Part shown: one piece after another, positions 1 to 6,397 of the stretch
How the letters are laid out: every line of letters begins with the position of its first letter
How positions within the stretch are numbered: position 1 is the first letter of the stretch
Assembly: GCA_937941745.1 (NCBI GenBank)
Contig: CALDGV010000839.1
Coordinates: 1 to 8,641, forward strand
DNA length: 8,641 bases
Direction of reading: 5' to 3'
Source: an uncultured Prosthecobacter sp.
Lineage (GTDB): Bacteria; Verrucomicrobiota; Verrucomicrobiia; Verrucomicrobiales; Verrucomicrobiaceae
Translations under genes and position numbers: made by a program
Notes under the pieces: model-generated
What the model was told of the DNA's origin: nothing
What the model saw: the letters and a program-made list of their open reading frames with translations, nothing else
Databases searched by the model: none

Positions 1-1409
1 AGATGGTAGGCCCACTCATAGCGCAGCGGCAGAAGGTTGAAAGTCAGGCTCTCGCGACCGTTGATCACCCGCTTTGCCGCATAGGCAGCCTCCGCCTTGC
101 CACGATCCAGGTGAAAAACACGATTGCCGATCTGGTAGGTGGTCTCTTGTCCCTTTGCCGCTGCAGCAACATCGATAGTCGCCACCGCGGCCTTCGTCGC
201 CTCGATCTTGGAAGCATCCTGGCAGGCCGCGGGTAGCGTGACATCGCCCCTCTCACCAGCCACCTCAAGGTCAGCAGCCTGCCAGACACTGACTCGAGGG
301 TCATTCATCGAAGCCTCTGGAAGCGTTCCCTCCTTCTCCGGCCTGAAAAGTTCGGACAAAAAGCTGGCCACCTTCTGGTAAGAGGTCACCCGAGTCTCAA
401 AAAAGTTTTTCTCCTTCAGCATCCGGATGGATTCATCCAGCCAAGGCAAAGGATCTCCCAATCCTGGATTCAGCGCCGGCAGCCCACAGCCCTTCATCCG
501 GCTGTCAGCGATGTAGTCGATGTAAAGCTCGGCATCCTCCCTCCTGAGCCCCACGGCCCCCGAGGGCAGGCAGTCGCGGATGAACTCCTTCTCCATCGCC
601 ACCGCCTCCTGCATCGTGGCCACCAGTTCATCTCGGAAGGCTCGCGTGGCGATGGCGGGGTTCTCCGCCAGAAGTTCCAGGAAGAGCCGGCGGAAAACCT
701 CGATGTGGTTGGTTTCATCCCGCAGGGTGTATTCGAACATCTCACCAATCCCCTTGAACTTCCCGTGACGCTTCAGGCTCAGGAGCATGGCAAACAAACC
801 ATAAAACTGCGTCCCCTCCATGCACTGGCCGAACACAAACAGGTTCTTCGCCAGCAGACGCTGATTTTCCAGCCGGGTGAGGTCCAGCCCCCGGCGAAGT
901 CCGAGGGAATGGCGTGTCACAAACTCGTTTTTCCTCACAATCGTCGGGATCTGCTCAAACATGGCCTCGCACTCATGCGGATTGATGCCCAGGGAGGAGA
1001 TCATGTAGAGCAGTGAATCCGCGTGAATGTTCTCCTCATGGGCATGGCGGCCCAGGACCACCTTCAACTCAGGTGCCGTGACCAGATCCCGGACGACGTG
1101 CTGGATGTTGTCACCCACGATGCCTTCGGCGGCGGAGAAGTAGCCAATGCCCATCCGAATGATCCAGCGCTCGGTTTCCGTCACCTCGTCCGACTGCCAC
1201 TGCTCCACATCCTTCTGCATCTGGATGTCCTCCGGTTCCCAGTGGTTGGCCACCATGGTGCCATACTTCTCCAGCGCCCAGGCATACTTGACTGGAAAAA
1301 GGTCAAAACAGCCCGTGTCACGCCCTCCGATGACACGCTTGGCGGCGAGAGCCGCCTCGGCCTGGAGTTCATTGAGTTCAAAATGATGTCCTTGGATGGT
1401 GTAGCGCAT
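1..1409 (-). CDS. nrdB: Ribonucleoside-diphosphate reductase beta (R2) subunit, class Ic-like, tandem R2 fusion, 3' end beyond window
   Basis: R2 holds the metal cofactor that starts radical chemistry in the R1 subunit, so the enzyme can turn ribonucleotides into deoxyribonucleotides in the cytoplasm. The frame is open for 469 codons to the left edge. Unit 1 (about residues 1-350) has all six metal ligands: E95, E126, H129, E198, E232 and H235. W44 and D231 match the radical-transfer Trp and Asp. The overall pattern, including the NFFETRV segment at 335-341, is that of Chlamydia trachomatis R2. The radical-Tyr position (H129+4) is Leu133. After an Ala/Glu-rich linker (about 351-422), residues 425-469 repeat residues 3-47 with 22 of 45 identical and no gap, so a second R2 unit seems to begin and then leaves the window. 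Start: ATG at 1409; an in-frame ATG at 1430 would add 7 residues. Neither has a clear Shine-Dalgarno. An in-frame stop lies at 1455-1457. Confidence 0.93.
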   Translation of the reverse strand, partial: MRYTIQGHHFELNELQAEAALAAKRVIGGRDTGCFDLFPVKYAWALEKYGTMVANHWEPEDIQMQKDVEQWQSDEVTETERWIIRMGIGYFSAAEGIVGDNIQHVVRDLVTAPELKVVLGRHAHEENIHADSLLYMISSLGINPHECEAMFEQIPTIVRKNEFVTRHSLGLRRGLDLTRLENQRLLAKNLFVFGQCMEGTQFYGLFAMLLSLKRHGKFKGIGEMFEYTLRDETNHIEVFRRLFLELLAENPAIATRAFRDELVATMQEAVAMEKEFIRDCLPSGAVGLRREDAELYIDYIADSRMKGCGLPALNPGLGDPLPWLDESIRMLKEKNFFETRVTSYQKVASFLSELFRPEKEGTLPEASMNDPRVSVWQAADLEVAGERGDVTLPAACQDASKIEATKAAVATIDVAAAAKGQETTYQIGNRVFHLDRGKAEAAYAAKRVINGRESLTFNLLPLRYEWAYH

Positions 1410-1451
1410 AAAAATAGACAGCCACCGCATGTAGCGCCCAAAACAGCAAGA

Positions 1452-1467
1452 ACACTACATATTGTGT
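1452..1467. promoter_or_regulatory. NrdR box 1 (proximal to nrdB)
   Basis: The 16-mer ACACTACATATTGTGT fits the NrdR operator as I remember it (acaCwATATaTwGtgt) except for one central base. It ends 43 bases upstream of the nrdB ATG at 1409. NrdR is the ATP/dATP-sensing repressor of bacterial ribonucleotide reductase genes. Together with box 2 it forms a pair with the spacing usual for NrdR. Confidence 0.75.
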
Positions 1468-1468
1468 A

Positions 1469-1477
1469 TGTGAATAA
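1469..1477 (-). promoter_or_regulatory. DnaA-box-like 9-mer between the NrdR boxes
   Basis: On the minus strand this reads TTATTCACA, one base from the strong DnaA box TTATCCACA and within the relaxed consensus TTWTNCACA. It lies in the spacer between the two NrdR boxes. DnaA boxes are known in the E. coli nrdAB control region. A 9-mer of this kind can occur by chance in several kb, so only its position supports it. Confidence 0.35.
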
Positions 1478-1483
1478 TTCCTG

Positions 1484-1499
1484 ACACATCCAATTGTGG
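1484..1499. promoter_or_regulatory. NrdR box 2 (distal to nrdB)
   Basis: The 16-mer ACACATCCAATTGTGG keeps the outer arms (ACAC and TTGTG) of the NrdR operator but has a poor centre. Alone it would be weak. It starts exactly 32 bp from box 1, about three helical turns, which is the spacing of paired NrdR boxes in characterised nrd promoters. This makes a real operator pair likely. Confidence 0.6.
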
Positions 1500-1509
1500 T
1501 TCCAAGAAC

Positions 1510-1518
1510 TTTTTCACA
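1510..1518 (+). promoter_or_regulatory. Second DnaA-box-like 9-mer upstream of nrdB
   Basis: TTTTTCACA on the plus strand fits TTWTNCACA. It lies 32 bp beyond the first DnaA-like 9-mer and in the opposite orientation. It is a weak single site, kept only because two such sites fall within 50 bp of the same promoter region. Confidence 0.22.
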
Positions 1519-1789
1519 ACCTATCGTCTCTCTGCTGTTCCTCGATTCAGAATCAGGCGTTCCACATGCCAAAAAAATTTGGCGATAGATCTCACCTAGT
1601 CTGAACAGGGGCCAAACACCGCCAAGGCACCCCTCAAAACGGGCTTTTGATCCTCAACCACCCAGCCCTGAGCGCCTTCATGTAGTCTTTAGGCGGCACG
1701 AAATCTCTGCCAGCAGTCGGAAAAGTATCCTCTCAGCAGTTTCATCACTCCCTGCAGCCTAAATGCTGCCATCACGCATGAACTGAAAT

Positions 1790-1864
<75 letters not shown>

Positions 1865-1867
1865 TTG

Positions 1868-1912
1868 TCATCCGCCGGACGGGAGGTGATTCCTGGCGGC
1901 GGGGGCGGATGA
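1868..1912. repeat. 9-bp perfect inverted repeat with a Shine-Dalgarno-like loop
   Basis: TCATCCGCC (1868-1876) and GGCGGATGA (1904-1912) are perfect complements around a 27-base loop. It starts 3 bases beyond the tRNA 5' end, between the divergent tRNA and phosphoesterase genes. In plus-strand RNA the loop would show GGGAGGTGAT (1881-1890), a perfect extended match to the 16S rRNA tail. No T-tract follows either arm, so a simple terminator is unlikely. Its function is unknown. Confidence 0.4.
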
Positions 1913-2032
1913 TGCATCAGGCGTCTTAATGCGCAACGCCGAATTCTGCTGTTCTGAACCATGATCGGACCAGCGAAGCGCAAAGGAATGGACAAGGGTG
2001 GGCTCTTCGTGGCGTTCTTTCTGCTTCCTACC

Positions 2033-2938
2033 ATGCCCATTTCCTTCCCTCCCATCTCCCGCCGCCAGTGGCTCAAAGGCAGCCTGGCTGCTGCATTCAC
2101 TCCAGCCTGGGCCTCCGCCGCCAGCAGCAGTGATGGCGAGCTCTGGGTTCTCTTTTCCGACACCCACATCGCGGCAAACCTGAAGCTCGAAGCACGGGGG
2201 GCGGTGATGGCGGAAAACCTGGCACGCTGCGCCAAGCAGGTGCTGAACGTGGGCCAGAAACCCTTCGGCGTGCTGGTGAACGGCGACTGCGCCTACCTGG
2301 ACGGCCAGCAGGCGGACTACGATGCCTTCGTGAAGCTGATCGAACCGCTGCGCGAATCTGCGATCCAGGTGCACTGCACCCTGGGCAATCATGACAACCG
2401 CAAGCATTTCATCGGAGCGATGACGAGCCCGCAAGACCCACGCCCGGTGGAGGGCAAGCATGTGGAGGTGCTAAGCAGCGCGACCATGAACTGGGTGCTG
2501 CTCGACTCCCTGCATGAGGTGAACCAGACGCCGGGCGAACTCGGGCAGCTTCAGCTCGGCTGGCTGGACCGGACCCTGAACAACTGCCCCGACCGCCCGA
2601 CGGTGGTGATGGCTCATCACAACCCCCAGGGACCTGTGCCTGAGGGCAAGAAACCGACGGCACTGACCGACAGCGACGCCATGTTCGCCATTCTGGCAAA
2701 GCACAAGAAAGTGAAGGCCTTTGTCTATGGTCACACCCACAACTGGGAGCACAAAAAGCACCCGGAGACAGGTCTCCACCTGATCAATTTGCCTCCAGTG
2801 GCCTATGTGTTTGCGCCAGAGCGCCCGAACGGCTGGGTCAGCGCGAGAGCCACGAAGGAGCGCCTCGTGCTGGAACTGCATGCACTGAACCCCGCCCATG
2901 ATCAGCATGGGGAGAAAGTGGAAATCGCCTGGGGATGA
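2033..2938 (+). CDS. Tat-exported calcineurin-like metallophosphoesterase
   Basis: The product (301 residues) is a binuclear-metal phosphoesterase that would hydrolyse an unknown phosphoester outside the cytoplasm. All family motifs are present: D43-x-H45 (SDTH), G-D85, G-N119-H120-D121, H195-H196 and G-H234-x-H236. The N-terminus carries a twin-arginine signal, SRRQWLKG (R10-R11), then a mildly hydrophobic stretch and a likely AxA cleavage site (AWASA, about 27-31). Export of a folded, metal-loaded enzyme by Tat fits this family. I chose the ATG at 2033 because it gives a normal Tat n-region. In-frame ATGs at 1961 and 1988 would add 24 or 15 residues, including an extra hydrophobic patch, and none of the three has a well-spaced Shine-Dalgarno. 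It lies 58 bases before parB, on the same strand. The substrate cannot be told from sequence. Confidence 0.9.
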   Translation: MPISFPPISRRQWLKGSLAAAFTPAWASAASSSDGELWVLFSDTHIAANLKLEARGAVMAENLARCAKQVLNVGQKPFGVLVNGDCAYLDGQQADYDAFVKLIEPLRESAIQVHCTLGNHDNRKHFIGAMTSPQDPRPVEGKHVEVLSSATMNWVLLDSLHEVNQTPGELGQLQLGWLDRTLNNCPDRPTVVMAHHNPQGPVPEGKKPTALTDSDAMFAILAKHKKVKAFVYGHTHNWEHKKHPETGLHLINLPPVAYVFAPERPNGWVSARATKERLVLELHALNPAHDQHGEKVEIAWG

Positions 2939-2957
2939 TTCGGAAACGGATTGCGCC

Positions 2958-2985
2958 TTGCACCGCTTCACCGCCTCACTATACC
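2958..2985 (+). promoter_or_regulatory. Possible parB promoter (sigma70-like)
   Basis: TTGCAC (2958-2963) and TATACC (2980-2985) are separated by 16 bases in the gap before parB. The match is only partial. Transcription would start within a few bases of the parB ATG, which would make the message nearly leaderless. This agrees with the absence of a Shine-Dalgarno before parB but remains weak. Confidence 0.25.
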
Positions 2986-2996
2986 CTCGCCGTCCT

Positions 2997-3908
2997 ATGG
3001 CAAAACCCGCACTCGGCAAAGGACTCGGAGCACTGATCACCGCAACACCTGCGGCGTCATCTTCATTGCCCAGAATCCCAGCACTGGGCCAGCCAGCGCC
3101 AGGAGACGTGGTGCAGAAGGTTTCCCTGGAGCAGGTGGTGCCCAGCCCGCTCCAGCCGCGCAAGGAGTTTGTGGCGGAACAGCTCACCGAGCTGATGGAA
3201 TCCATCCGCGAACACGGCATCATCCAGCCGTTGATCGTGCGCCCGGTGAACGGGAAGATGGAGCTGATCGCAGGTGAACGTCGATTCCGTGCCTCGACGC
3301 AGCTCGGCCTCAAGGAAGTGCCGGTGATCGTGCGGCAGGCCAGTGATCGTGATGTGCTGGAAATGGCGCTCATTGAGAACCTTCAGCGCGAGGACCTGAG
3401 TCCGATCGAAGAAGCCCGCGCCTATCACCGCCTGGCCGAAGAGTTTCAGATGCGGCAGGAGGACATCGCCAAACGCGTGGGCAAAAACCGCGCCACGGTG
3501 GCCAACGCCATCCGACTTCTGGACCTGGCCCAGCCGGTGCAGGACATGCTTTCCCAGGGAAAGATCACCAGTGGTCACGCCAAGGTGCTGCTGATGCTGA
3601 AGGCGGAGGATGCACAGACCAAGGCGGCGGAAGAGGTCGTCAAAAAGGGTCTCACCGTGCGTGCCACGGAGAAGCTCGCGCACAACATCATCAACCCGCC
3701 CACACCCAAGCCGAAGTTTGACGATGCCGATGTGCTGCGAGCCATCGAAACCTGCGAGCAGCGGATGCTTCAGCACCTGTCCACCAATGTGGCGATCAAG
3801 CATTCTGAGAAAAAGGGCACGATCGAGATCGACTACTATGGCGTGGAAGATCTGAACCGCCTGCTGGCCCTGATGGGTGTGCCAGAAGAGAAAATCGAAG
3901 AGGAGTAA
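2997..3908 (+). CDS. parB: Chromosome partitioning protein ParB (Spo0J family)
   Basis: ParB loads on parS sites near the origin, spreads as a CTP-dependent DNA clamp and works with ParA to segregate new origins. The 303-residue product has the usual length and layout. The N-terminus is the typical KPALGKGLGALI. The ParB/Srx domain follows with PLQPRKEF (about 50-57), the CTP-site motif GERRFRA (about 93-99) and ENLQREDLSPIEEA (about 127-140). The helix-turn-helix region is at about 154-176, then ITSGHAKVLL (about 189-198). A C-terminal dimerisation region ends in the IEIDYYGVEDLNRLL segment. The ATG at 2997 is chosen because it begins exactly at the conserved N-terminus. No parA is adjacent, since the upstream neighbour is a phosphoesterase. 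I found no parS-like TGTTTCACGTGAAACA in the window. Confidence 0.96.
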   Translation: MAKPALGKGLGALITATPAASSSLPRIPALGQPAPGDVVQKVSLEQVVPSPLQPRKEFVAEQLTELMESIREHGIIQPLIVRPVNGKMELIAGERRFRASTQLGLKEVPVIVRQASDRDVLEMALIENLQREDLSPIEEARAYHRLAEEFQMRQEDIAKRVGKNRATVANAIRLLDLAQPVQDMLSQGKITSGHAKVLLMLKAEDAQTKAAEEVVKKGLTVRATEKLAHNIINPPTPKPKFDDADVLRAIETCEQRMLQHLSTNVAIKHSEKKGTIEIDYYGVEDLNRLLALMGVPEEKIEEE

Positions 3909-3924
3909 GCCCCAAGCAGCCCTC

Positions 3925-4398
3925 ATGGCGAAGGAACCCACTCCCCTGCTCTCCGCCCTGATGCACCTGCTTCGAGCGTTCGCCTGCCTCATCCTGCTGG
4001 CCTCCTGCACACAGGCGGCATCTCACCCGCAGGCAGGCGAGATTGAAACCTTCCTGAACCGCTACTTCTCCACCTGGTCCTCGCAGGACATGGAAGGCTA
4101 CGGCGGCTGCTTTCATCCTACGGCAAGAGTGACCTTTGTCGAAAAGGGTGGTCTGGCCTCCAGCCAGGGTCTGACGGATTTCCTTCATGGCCAGAAAATG
4201 GGCCACGAGCGCTCGCCGGAACGCATGACCGAGGTTCCCACCGGGATGAAGATCACCGGCGACAGCCGAGTGGCCCTGGCCGAGGTGCGCTGGAAGCTGG
4301 TCAAGGGCTCCCAGACCGTGACAGGCACGGATTTCTTCACCCTGCTGCGGACCAGCGAGGGATGGAAGATTGCCGCCCTGGTGTTTTACAACGATTGA
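3925..4398 (+). CDS. NTF2/SnoaL-like domain protein, putative lipoprotein
   Basis: This is a small exported protein of unknown role. The N-terminus has a hydrophobic segment ending in L-A-S-C, a lipobox, so the mature protein would be a lipid-anchored envelope protein starting at that Cys. The rest (about 120 residues) has the layout of the SnoaL/NTF2-like cone fold. It opens with a helix (IETFLNRYFSTWSSQDMEGY), then FHPTARVTF, then strands with ALAEVRWKLV, and ends in the typical TDFFTLLRTSEGWKIAALVF strand pair. Members bind small ligands or act as enzymes, but no catalytic set can be named here. Two starts are possible. ATG 3925 gives a 27-residue signal. ATG 3961 gives a 15-residue one, equally good for a lipoprotein. 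It lies 16 bases after parB and 15 before the next gene, probably in one transcript. Confidence 0.75.
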   Translation: MAKEPTPLLSALMHLLRAFACLILLASCTQAASHPQAGEIETFLNRYFSTWSSQDMEGYGGCFHPTARVTFVEKGGLASSQGLTDFLHGQKMGHERSPERMTEVPTGMKITGDSRVALAEVRWKLVKGSQTVTGTDFFTLLRTSEGWKIAALVFYND

Positions 4399-4413
4399 CC
4401 GAGCATCGCGACC

Positions 4414-5952
4414 ATGTCGAAGCCTCCTGCCGCCGTATCCCCTCTGCCTACTCGCCTCTTTCTGGGGGCCGCCTGCTTCCTCGCCGGAGGAGCCATGATG
4501 GTCATTGAAATCTGCGCCTTCCGCCTGCTGGCCCCGATCTTTGGCAACAGCGTGTACACTTGGACGGCCCTGATCGGCGTCGTGCTCATCGCCTTCAGCG
4601 TCGGCGGTTTTCTCGGGGGAAGGCTGGTGGACCGTTTTTCCAGGCTGAGCCTGCTGGGCTGGCTGCTGGGCGTCTCGGCCTTTCTCACCTTCCTCATCCC
4701 ACCACTGCATCTTGGTTTTGGCAGCGGCTTTGCCCAGAGCGGCCTCATTGGCGGCTCCATCATGCTTTCCGTGTTCCTCTTCGCACTTCCAGGCGCCCTG
4801 CTCGGTGCGGTTTCTCCAGCGGCAGTGCGGCTTTACAGCCTGACCCAGAAGGACACACACGTCGGGGCAGCAGCGGGCACCATCTCCATGCTCGGCTCCT
4901 TGGGCAGCTTTGTGGGCACCTTTTTATCGGGTTTTGTGCTGCTCTCCCACTTCGGTGTGCGCAGCATCTTCATCGGCTGCGGTGCCGTGCTGGTGGCGCT
5001 GGCCCTGATCGCCTTCATCCTGGAAAAGACCGGCGCGAAAAAGGCCGGAGGATTGATGGCAGCAGCGGTCCTCGCCGCCTTGATCGGCTCGCAGGCCGAG
5101 GAAAAACCTGGTGCAAACGTGCTGCATGTGGAGGAGTCCTTCTACCACCGCATCGAAGTGTCGGAGACCGGCGTCAGCCCGCACAAGCAGCGCATGCTGC
5201 GCCTCGACTCCACCCCGGAAGGAGCCATGAACCCGGACGACGGTTCCCTGGTGATGGATTACCAGCACTACTGGCGGCTGCCGCTGCTGAAGGACCAACC
5301 CAAGATCGAGAGCGCGCTTTTCATCGGAGCAGGTGCGTTTGGCATGCCTGAGGCTTTGTCCCGCGAATTTCCTGAAGCGCGGGTGGATGTGGCGGAGATC
5401 GACCCGCAGGTCATTGAGGTGGGACGCCGGTTTTTCCGCCTTGCCGACCATCCTCGCGTGGCGGCCCATGCGGGCGATGCCCGCCGTTTTTTGAATGAGC
5501 GGCCGGATCAGCGCTGGGATCTGATCTTTGGGGATGCCTATGCCGGGGTGCGCTCCATTCCGGCTCATCTCGTCACGCAGGAATTTTTCCAACTGATGGC
5601 GGACCACCTCACTCCGGAAGGTGTCTTTGTGATGAATGCCATCACCGCCGTGCAGGGAGAGCGCGCGGAACTGCTCGCAGGGCTTCTGGCAACACTGAAG
5701 AAGGTTTTTCCCAAGGTCGAAACCTTTGCCGTCGCCGGCCCACGTCAGATGGCGCAGAACGTCATCATTCTGGCGAGCCGCCAGGACTGGCAGCCCCTGA
5801 TCACGGACCGCTTTTATGCCGCGGGCTCCTGGCAGTCACGGGTGGTCCGCAGCCATGTGGCGCAAAACCAGCTGCCGAGTGACGGCCAGGTGTTCACAGA
5901 TGACTTCAACCCCGTGGACCGCATCATCGCCAAAGGGTTGCTGGACGATTGA
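4414..5952 (+). CDS. Membrane protein fused to a spermidine-synthase-like methyltransferase-fold domain
   Basis: The 512-residue protein has two parts. The first about 225 residues are hydrophobic, with six or seven predicted membrane helices (about 14-40, 47-70, 77-98, 111-137, 150-175, 178-200 and a short one near 212-225). The rest is a cytosolic Rossmann domain of the spermidine synthase family. It starts with VEESFYHRIEV, has a nucleotide-type glycine loop IGAGAFG (about 305-311), an acidic strand end AEIDP (about 327-331) and FGDAYAGVRSIPAHLVTQEFF (about 372-392). The usual GGGDG loop and the D-x-x-DP-x-GP active-site motif of true polyamine synthases are altered, though Asp of GDAY is kept. 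It may therefore use another aminopropyl- or methyl-type reaction. Such fused proteins are common and mostly uncharacterised. The start ATG 4414 lies 15 bases after the lipoprotein gene. Confidence 0.85.
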   Translation: MSKPPAAVSPLPTRLFLGAACFLAGGAMMVIEICAFRLLAPIFGNSVYTWTALIGVVLIAFSVGGFLGGRLVDRFSRLSLLGWLLGVSAFLTFLIPPLHLGFGSGFAQSGLIGGSIMLSVFLFALPGALLGAVSPAAVRLYSLTQKDTHVGAAAGTISMLGSLGSFVGTFLSGFVLLSHFGVRSIFIGCGAVLVALALIAFILEKTGAKKAGGLMAAAVLAALIGSQAEEKPGANVLHVEESFYHRIEVSETGVSPHKQRMLRLDSTPEGAMNPDDGSLVMDYQHYWRLPLLKDQPKIESALFIGAGAFGMPEALSREFPEARVDVAEIDPQVIEVGRRFFRLADHPRVAAHAGDARRFLNERPDQRWDLIFGDAYAGVRSIPAHLVTQEFFQLMADHLTPEGVFVMNAITAVQGERAELLAGLLATLKKVFPKVETFAVAGPRQMAQNVIILASRQDWQPLITDRFYAAGSWQSRVVRSHVAQNQLPSDGQVFTDDFNPVDRIIAKGLLDD

Positions 5953-5971
5953 GGTGCCGAGGAAAGGTGTC

Positions 5972-6397
5972 TCAGCCCGGAAGATCTGGCAGAAGGCCTG
6001 AGGTCAGGGCAATGAGGGCGTCCAGCCTCGGTGGGTATGGCAGGGTGCCGCGCAGCCGGACATCCCGCTGCTGCGCAGCCAGTGCGGCCCCATCCTCCGG
6101 TCTGGCCAGAAAGATGACCGGCGGCGCCGTGTGGCTGCCACGATGCACGTGCGGATAGGCCTTGGCGATCAATCGGTCCAGCATGACGCCACTGAGATCT
6201 GGCAGCGGCACGGCCAGGATCAGCAGCTGGTAGGGGCGGGAAAGCATCAGCTCAAAAGCACGCTCAGCCGTCGGGCAGTCATCCACCTCACAATGACGGA
6301 AGGACTGGAGCGCTTCACGGATCACCCGGCGGAAAGGCAGGCTCTCCTCAGCCAGGAGGACACGGGCAGGCAGGGCGCTGGAGGGTGGCAGACTCAA
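5972..6397 (-). CDS. Stand-alone receiver-domain protein lacking the phosphoacceptor Asp
   Basis: The 141-residue product is one CheY-like receiver domain with no output domain. The fold signature is clear: RVLLAEESLPFRRVI (about 12-26), QLLILAVPLPDLSGV (about 57-71) and PVIFLARPEDG (about 93-103), ending with GTLPYPPRLDAL. The phosphorylation residues are changed. The acidic pair is E17-E18, the phosphoacceptor Asp is Ala62, the switch Thr is Ala98 and the conserved Lys before Pro is Tyr121. It is thus probably a pseudo-receiver that works by protein contacts, not phosphate. The only fitting start is TTG at 6397. The next in-frame stop upstream is at 6425-6427, and no ATG or GTG suits the domain start. 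It converges with the spermidine-synthase-like gene (19-base gap, no clear terminator) and diverges from the exbB-like operon. Confidence 0.72.
   Translation of the reverse strand: MSLPPSSALPARVLLAEESLPFRRVIREALQSFRHCEVDDCPTAERAFELMLSRPYQLLILAVPLPDLSGVMLDRLIAKAYPHVHRGSHTAPPVIFLARPEDGAALAAQQRDVRLRGTLPYPPRLDALIALTSGLLPDLPG

Larger units (their letters stand above)
1410..1789. other. Intergenic region between nrdB and tRNA-Thr
   Basis: This 380-base stretch holds no credible gene. Its nrdB-proximal part (about 1450-1520) carries the NrdR and DnaA-like sites. Other small structures are a GATTCAGAATC palindrome (1544-1554), a hairpin-capable GCCAAA-AAAA-TTTGGC (1568-1583) and TCAAAA-CGGGC-TTTTGA (1634-1650). 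A short GCAGC/GCTGC inverted repeat lies around 1755-1770. None has a U-tract that would make it a convincing terminator for the leftward tRNA. Nothing recognisable lies between 1651 and about 1750. Confidence 0.6.

Noticed and set aside
1023..1484. Open frame of 153 codons on the plus strand
   Set aside because: It is antisense to the R2 gene and runs through its NrdR box, with no protein motif.
1568..1583. GCCAAA-AAAA-TTTGGC as a terminator
   Set aside because: The stem is only six pairs, half of them A-T, and no U-tract follows on either strand. It may be a chance palindrome.
1868..2461. Open frame of 197 codons on the minus strand
   Set aside because: It is antisense to the phosphoesterase gene, which carries the full set of metal-binding motifs.
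2471..3373. Open frame of 300 codons on the minus strand
   Set aside because: It spans the phosphoesterase-parB junction in antisense and shows no domain pattern.
3063..4010. Open frame of 315 codons on the minus strand
   Set aside because: It is antisense to parB, which has all ParB motifs. The frame is open because of the GC-rich codon bias of the sense gene.
3796..4860. Open frame of 354 codons on the minus strand
   Set aside because: It lies opposite parB, the lipoprotein and the synthase-like gene, all of which have clear family motifs. Its translation is low-complexity and Gln/Gly/Ala-rich, with no recognisable motif.
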